Assembly: GCA_027459705.1 (NCBI GenBank)
Contig: DAIDHM010000238.1
Coordinates: 1-34,655, forward strand
Reading direction: 5' to 3'
From: Ktedonobacteria bacterium
Lineage (GTDB): Bacteria; Chloroflexota; Ktedonobacteria; Ktedonobacterales; JACDGC01
Length of the DNA stretch: 34,655 bases
The notes under the pieces were generated by a model. The model was given only the letters and a program-made list of their open reading frames with translations. It was not told where the DNA came from and searched no databases. Position numbers and translations under genes: made by a program. This document shows positions 30,805 to 34,655 of this stretch, piece after piece; the first letter of the stretch is position 1; each line of letters begins with the position of its first letter.

Positions 30805-32355
30805 TTAACCCACCTCTTCGCGTCTCACCGTCTCATCTATGAGAGGTGGAACTTTAAACTGTCCGGCACTCAGTTCGCCTGGCGCAAAAATGACGATGGT
30901 TGGGGGAGGCAACTCGCCTGTCGTGAAGTAGTAGTCCAACTGGCGCGCCATTTTGAGGACAGTGAGCATGTTTGCGCGATAGTCATCAGCGCGATTCGCT
31001 GGCGCTTCGAGGCGCACAACGACTGACGGACCGCCATCTGGTGTGAGACATTTCGCGATTTGCAGCATCGGTGCAGGTGTCCCCAGCTTTCCCATCTCAT
31101 CCTGTAATTTCGCGACATCCTCGTAGGCAAATTTCATCGCCCCGAAGAGCAGTCCACCTGACCGTGAGAGGGAATCGAGAAACATGCCATGCTGTAAGAG
31201 GCCGCTCCCGAGCGGTGAGGTATTCTGCTGTGTCGGTAAGGTCAGTTGGAGATCGCGCCAGAGACTGGTGTGGGTGCTCGGATGACCAAGATAACGAGCC
31301 CGGTCGCCAATTCTGTACCGAATGATGGGCGCGGCATCATGCACAAGACTGGTAATCAACACATCCCCTGTTTCGCCTGGAGCAACCTGGTGACCCTGTT
31401 CATCCACGATTTCAACGATGAGGCGATCGGTTGGGACAACATACGGCGTGTGTTCGGCAAGTTGGATGCCGACATAGCCACCTTCAGTAGTCACATAGAC
31501 GCCTAAGGAATAGCGCAGCCTGAATTTCGCGCGGGTCAGCGCATCATCTTCGTTGCTTAACGGCGCCGCCCCCCAAAAGATCGTGTCTAACCGCATACGA
31601 GCGAGATCAGCATCTGAGGCGCGCAATGCCACCGTTCGATAAAATGTCGGAGCCGCCAGTGCCCAGTGGGCAGGTTGAGCAAGTTGCGCAATGTGTTGTT
31701 CAAGGGTATCCTGAGTGCTGCCCATGTGTATCAGATCGGGCGCCATACGCTGGAATGTCGAAAACGCCGCATAGGTGGCAAAGTTGCGTTGTTCCTCAGA
31801 TTGTTGATGCAAATAATGGGCGATCGCATAGCCTTTCGCCTGCAGCGGATCGATACCGAAAAGCATGAGATACCAGACCATCGGTTCCATCGATGGCGCC
31901 CATAATCCTGAGAGCGTCAACGGCAATTGCGCCCTTATGCCCGTCGTCGTACCACTGGTCGCAGGCACAAAGCGGATCAAATCGCGAGATACTGCTGGTT
32001 GGTCCCAATACGAACCCGACAGAAGAATCTGTTTATCGGTGATCGGCAACATAGCTAAAATATCCGTCAGTGGCATGCGCTGAGGAAAGTTGAGATGCGT
32101 ATTTGAGGAATTTGATCCACCGAATAATCCAAAAGGGCCACGTTTTCTGGTTGGTAGGTTGACTCCCGTCGCTTGCACGGTCTTACGGTAGGTCGCATTC
32201 AAGGGCGAAAGATAATGATGTTCCAGGGTGGCGATCAATTGTTGACGGCGCTGGGCCGCGAATGCGGACGGGGAAAATTGCTGATACTTGAGGAGATTTT
32301 TATGGGCGTTGGCAACATTGGTCGCAAAGTTTTGTGTTGGTGGTGTGATAAACAC
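30805..32355 (-). CDS. PaaK-like AMP-forming adenylating enzyme
   Basis: 516 residues from GTG 32355 (GGGGG about 9 nt upstream). Adenylate-forming fold of the phenylacetate-CoA ligase branch: phosphate loop TSGTTTG (133-139, in VPATSGTTTGIRAQ), YVTTEGGYVGIQ corresponding to the motif around the ATP-binding Glu, and IIRYRIGDRARYLG (hinge Asp motif RxGD). It activates a carboxylic acid as acyl-AMP, usually transferring it to CoA. The first 120 residues are unlike paaK itself, and no phenylacetate genes are near, so the acid is unknown. Coenzyme F390 synthetases also belong to this branch, so an F420 substrate is an alternative worth excluding. It is in tandem with a methyltransferase and divergent from a PaaI-like thioesterase. 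Confidence 0.75.
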   Translation of the reverse strand: MFITPPTQNFATNVANAHKNLLKYQQFSPSAFAAQRRQQLIATLEHHYLSPLNATYRKTVQATGVNLPTRKRGPFGLFGGSNSSNTHLNFPQRMPLTDILAMLPITDKQILLSGSYWDQPAVSRDLIRFVPATSGTTTGIRAQLPLTLSGLWAPSMEPMVWYLMLFGIDPLQAKGYAIAHYLHQQSEEQRNFATYAAFSTFQRMAPDLIHMGSTQDTLEQHIAQLAQPAHWALAAPTFYRTVALRASDADLARMRLDTIFWGAAPLSNEDDALTRAKFRLRYSLGVYVTTEGGYVGIQLAEHTPYVVPTDRLIVEIVDEQGHQVAPGETGDVLITSLVHDAAPIIRYRIGDRARYLGHPSTHTSLWRDLQLTLPTQQNTSPLGSGLLQHGMFLDSLSRSGGLLFGAMKFAYEDVAKLQDEMGKLGTPAPMLQIAKCLTPDGGPSVVVRLEAPANRADDYRANMLTVLKMARQLDYYFTTGELPPPTIVIFAPGELSAGQFKVPPLIDETVRREEVG

Positions 32356-32480
32356 GTCAAACAGCCCCCAAATCGTACCGAGTGTGCTTGCATGATAGAG
32401 CGAGAAGATAATCTGTACCTACTCATGGGTTACCATGCAGTTTTTTTACCAGTGTTTTCTGCTCAAGCAGGTATGCAGAC

Positions 32481-32517
32481 AGTGTAGCAGTTCGCTTGAA
32501 GTTGTCAAGATACTTGA
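32481..32517 (-). promoter_or_regulatory. Promoter of the PaaK-like/methyltransferase operon with TCAAG repeats
   Basis: Minus strand TTGACA (plus 32503-32508), 16-nt spacer, TACACT (plus 32481-32486); start near 32474, leader about 120 nt. TCAAG-ATA-CTTGA (32505-32517) overlaps the -35, and an upstream CTTGA at 32495-32499 adds a third copy. Confidence 0.6.
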
Positions 32518-32660
32518 ATTGGACAGGTGCGGCGCATAATTCTCCACGCACGCTAAAATCAGGTAATGATCCTGTCTGCATTGGGGTGTGTGCGAAAATT
32601 CCGCCCCATGCATGCTGGGGAGGCAAACGCCGTCACCGCAGCGACAACCATTTTCCATTC

Positions 32661-32689
32661 TTGAGCGAAATACCCATGTGTGGTATATG
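32661..32689 (+). promoter_or_regulatory. Promoter of the PaaI-like gene
   Basis: TTGAGC (32661-32666), 17-nt spacer, TATATG (32684-32689) preceded by TGG, an extended -10. Start near 32696. Confidence 0.5.
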
Positions 32690-32832
32690 TGAAACGAAGT
32701 CGAGCGAAGAGAGGTGCAAGCCGAAGGGGAGAGCGCTAGCAGAAATACGCTCAAAAAAATTGCCATCAGCATTTTCTCGATTCATACGTCGTTACAGCCA
32801 CGCTGGCGACGACACATCAGCGGGAGAGCCAG

Positions 32833-33249
32833 ATGATGGAAAACGATCTTCTCGAATACGGTCGTGCCGTACTTGCATCACAACCATTCAGTGTTTTACT
32901 CGGTACACAACTTCTCACCTTTACCGCAGGACGGGCTGAGTTGGCTATTGAACTCAAGCCAGAATTTCTGCAACAGCATGGCCTGGCACACGGAGGGCTG
33001 CTCAGTTATCTTGCGGATAATGCCCTGGCTTTTGTGGGAGGCAGTGTTCTTGGAGCTGATGTACTCACGAGTGAATTCAAAATCAATTATCTTCGGCCAG
33101 CTCGTGGGCACCGAGTGGTGGCTCGGGCACATGTCATCTCTGCCTCAACCCGTCAAGCCATCTGCCAATGCGAACTCTTTGCCATGCATGATAAAGGAGA
33201 AAATTTAGTAGCAATCGCACTAGGTACCATTATCAAACGCGGCTCCTAA
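32833..33249 (+). CDS. PaaI-like hotdog thioesterase
   Basis: 138 residues; single hotdog domain of the PaaI/4HBT group, hydrolysing acyl- or aryl-CoA. The signature HGLAHGGLLSYLADNALAF carries the conserved H-G-G and the catalytic Asp (D67 region). FKINYLRPARGHRVVARAHV follows, as in other family members. Two ATGs (32833, 32836) follow GGGAG. The gene is divergent from the PaaK-like enzyme; in phenylacetate pathways PaaI rescues trapped CoA esters, so it may proof-read thioesters made by its neighbour (inference). Confidence 0.88.
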   Translation: MMENDLLEYGRAVLASQPFSVLLGTQLLTFTAGRAELAIELKPEFLQQHGLAHGGLLSYLADNALAFVGGSVLGADVLTSEFKINYLRPARGHRVVARAHVISASTRQAICQCELFAMHDKGENLVAIALGTIIKRGS

Positions 33250-33505
33250 CCATTGCTTGCCACGCAGAATCCTGGTTAAGCCGCATGCACGCAGCGTCTT
33301 TTGGGTAATGATAGCTCGCTAGCTTGCTGAGATGGCGTACATGCACTGTGGGGTATGCTCCACAATTGCAGCGTGATCTACTGAGCACGAGTACGGGCGG
33401 CCTGTTCCGCAACGATCTTATGGCGAGAGATGCGGATTGTTGTCGTTTGACTTGATGTTGGGTACGCCACTGATGACCGTCGGCGTGGTGAATGCACCTT
33501 TCCGA

Positions 33506-33661
33506 TTATGGGGTATAGTTCGAAGCGGTCGCCGTTTTATTAGCGGCGGAATCTTGGCCACCGACGAGCAAGACTGTACCATTAGCAAGCAAAACATTTA
33601 CACCGGCATCGTGTTGTTGCCCGATTGTCGCCACGTTACTCCAGGTCAATATACAGAAACC
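33506..33661 (-). pseudogene. Kelch-repeat-like fragment (galactose-oxidase-type remnant)
   Basis: The minus-strand frame reads QQHDAGVNVLLANGTVLLVG, then GQDSAANKTATASNYTP and a stop, close to a kelch blade (L-ANG-VL-VGG ... A-A--Y-P). After the stop a different frame stays open for about 27 codons. There is no start with a ribosome site and no neighbouring blades, so this looks like a leftover of a larger kelch protein. A chance resemblance is possible. Confidence 0.35.
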
Positions 33662-33710
33662 TACCACACGTGAGTTCCCGGCCATGATTCTCACCCCAAC
33701 CAATGAAATG

Positions 33711-33754
33711 ACCCCACCCAACTCGTATAATACGAAGCCAGGTGGGGCAAAGCA
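33711..33754 (-). terminator. Long hairpin after tRNA-Gly(TCC)
   Basis: On the minus strand, CCCCACC with wobble-extended pairing leads into TCGTA-TTA-TACGA and back to GGGTGGGG, about 16 bp with one bulge. It begins about 17 nt past the tRNA. The T-tract is weak (TCATTTC). Confidence 0.55.
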
Positions 33755-33765
33755 TCCCAAGCATT

Positions 33766-33840
<75 letters not shown>

Positions 33841-33850
33841 GAACATAGAC

Positions 33851-33879
33851 ATTATGCGCTACCCGCCGCGGTTTGTCAA
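33851..33879 (-). promoter_or_regulatory. Promoter of tRNA-Gly(TCC)
   Basis: Minus strand TTGACA (plus 33874-33879), 17-nt spacer, CATAAT (plus 33851-33856); start near 33844, only a few bases before the tRNA. Confidence 0.8.
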
Positions 33880-33921
33880 GCGTTGATCACTGCCTCACTT
33901 TTTGGCTCGCTGCGCCGCGCG

Positions 33922-34655
33922 TCATGGGTGTGGGGGCACGATCAGGTGGAGATAGCGGTCTAAGCCGACCGCGTGCGAAGCTTTCACCAGTACGACATCT
34001 CCCGCCCGCATGACCGCGGCGCAGGCTCGCACTGCATCGGCGGGGTCGGGCGCGACCACTACCTCGGCCATGCCCGCGGCGCGCGCGCCAGCGGCAAGCT
34101 GTTCGCATTCTTCACCAGTCGCAAAGAGCAGATCGCAACGCGCGGCGGCGCGGCGGCCCAGGCGGTGGTGCTCGCGTGGCGCGCGCGGCCCCAGCTCGCG
34201 CATTGTCCCCAGAATCGCCAGCCGACGCCCTCCCACCGGCCGTGGCCAATCCGCCAAAAATTCCAGCGCGGCCTTCATGCTGGCTGGTGAGGCATTGTAG
34301 GTATCGTCGATGACCGTGCCGCCATGTTGGCCCACGAGGATCTGCATGCGTTGCGGCACCTGGACCGATGCCAGCGCCGCCGCTGCCGTCGCGAGATCCC
34401 ACCCATCCGCCTGCGCCACGGCCAGCGCCGCCAGCGCATTTGTGACCAGGTGGCGGCCCAACAGCGTGGTCTGGACGGCGATAGCCATCTCGCCCTGGTG
34501 CGCGATGAAATTGAGCGGCACCAGGCCTCGACTGGATACGTCTGTACCGCGTAAATCGACCCCCGGCAGGGTACCATACTGGAAGACCCGTACTGACGAT
34601 CTCGCCATCCGCTCAGGGGCGGACCAGCCGCTGGAAGCCATCCCACGCACCAGCC
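33922..34655 (-). CDS. murF: MurF, UDP-MurNAc-tripeptide:D-Ala-D-Ala ligase (5' truncated)
   Basis: The frame runs from the window edge (in frame at 34653) to a stop at 33922-33924, giving about 243 residues of the central and C-terminal domains. The enzyme adds D-Ala-D-Ala to the peptidoglycan precursor in the cytoplasm using ATP. Visible: LGRHLVTNALAALAVA (Mur ligase central-domain signature HNVxNALAA-like), VIDDTYNASPASMKAALEFL, the typical MurF DDxYNANPxSMxAAL motif, ILGTMRELG and a C-terminal GDVVLVKASHAVGLDRYL (the KGSR-like motif). The N-terminal UDP-binding and ATP-loop parts lie outside the window. Confidence 0.92.
   Translation of the reverse strand, partial: LVRGMASSGWSAPERMARSSVRVFQYGTLPGVDLRGTDVSSRGLVPLNFIAHQGEMAIAVQTTLLGRHLVTNALAALAVAQADGWDLATAAAALASVQVPQRMQILVGQHGGTVIDDTYNASPASMKAALEFLADWPRPVGGRRLAILGTMRELGPRAPREHHRLGRRAAARCDLLFATGEECEQLAAGARAAGMAEVVVAPDPADAVRACAAVMRAGDVVLVKASHAVGLDRYLHLIVPPHP

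Larger units (their letters stand above)
32356..32832. other. Divergent control region between the PaaK-like and PaaI-like genes
   Basis: No gene seen in 477 bp. It holds a promoter for each side and, at 32440-32461, a small CATGG/CCATG hairpin followed by seven T on the plus strand, which has no gene to terminate. Confidence 0.55.
33250..33765. other. Intergenic region with a kelch-like remnant
   Basis: 516 bp without an intact gene. The first 200 bp show nothing recognisable. The second half holds a minus-strand kelch-like segment and, at the tRNA side, a long hairpin. Confidence 0.5.

Noticed and set aside
32440-32461. CATGG/CCATG hairpin followed by seven T on the plus strand
   Set aside because: The stem is only 5 bp and no plus-strand gene ends there; listed only as a curiosity of the control region.
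33726-33731. Perfect TATAAT on the plus strand
   Set aside because: It is the loop end of the hairpin behind tRNA-Gly(TCC), with no -35 and no plus-strand gene downstream.

Overview
The window looks like chromosomal DNA of a free-living, probably Chloroflexota-type bacterium. This placement is inferred from gene content only: a near-complete coenzyme F420 tailoring operon with F420-dependent LLM-class oxidoreductases, a roadblock/MglA-type GTPase pair, two Lon proteases, a DUF3311-MctP transporter pair and moderately high GC. No rRNA or other phylogenetic marker is present. Many gene ends carry long, near-perfect hairpins without a T-tract.

Layout. 1-390: end of a Rieske protein gene and a bidirectional hairpin. 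422-3823 (minus): zinc-ribbon protein, Hsp20 and Lon-1 in one tight stress operon, with a CTTGA/TCAAG repeat cluster over its promoter. 4016-7024 (plus): roadblock protein, MglA-like GTPase, DUF4388 protein and a double-hotdog acyl-ACP-thioesterase-like protein, mostly overlapping or coupled. 7146-8147 (plus): a sugar-phosphate isomerase/epimerase-like gene with one in-frame TGA at codon 36, where I recall homologues having cysteine. 8148-9182: about 1 kb without a convincing gene, holding an 18-bp palindrome and a good promoter in an AT-rich patch. 9183-10859 (plus): an unlisted 56-codon secreted-peptide gene followed by a 439-aa TPR-like protein, an arrangement that recalls peptide/receptor (Phr-Rap, RRNPP) signalling pairs.

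10966-14383 (minus): cofD-cofC-cofE and an FGD-like F420 oxidoreductase, overlapping by 4 nt at the cof junctions; a second LLM oxidoreductase follows at 14520-15458. 15690-18905: VOC protein, single-domain response regulator, a 110-aa orphan and an allantoinase/dihydroorotase-family amidohydrolase. The regulator and orphan are driven by back-to-back promoters that share a -35 region. 19191-25228 (plus): tRNA-Leu, trigger factor, ClpX and Lon-2, a proteostasis block without clpP. 25313-27004 (minus): ABM-domain protein and a metallophosphoesterase. 27329-29310 (plus): DUF3311 protein and an MctP-like monocarboxylate symporter.

29526-33840: tRNA-Gly(CCC), then a somewhat more AT-rich island with a PaaK-like adenylating enzyme and a methyltransferase (minus), a divergent PaaI-like thioesterase (plus), a kelch-like remnant, and tRNA-Gly(TCC). 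The window ends inside murF (minus).

The main themes are protein quality control, F420 redox chemistry and signalling. The two strongest leads are the TGA-containing isomerase and the secreted-peptide/TPR pair; both are hypotheses from reading the sequence by eye.
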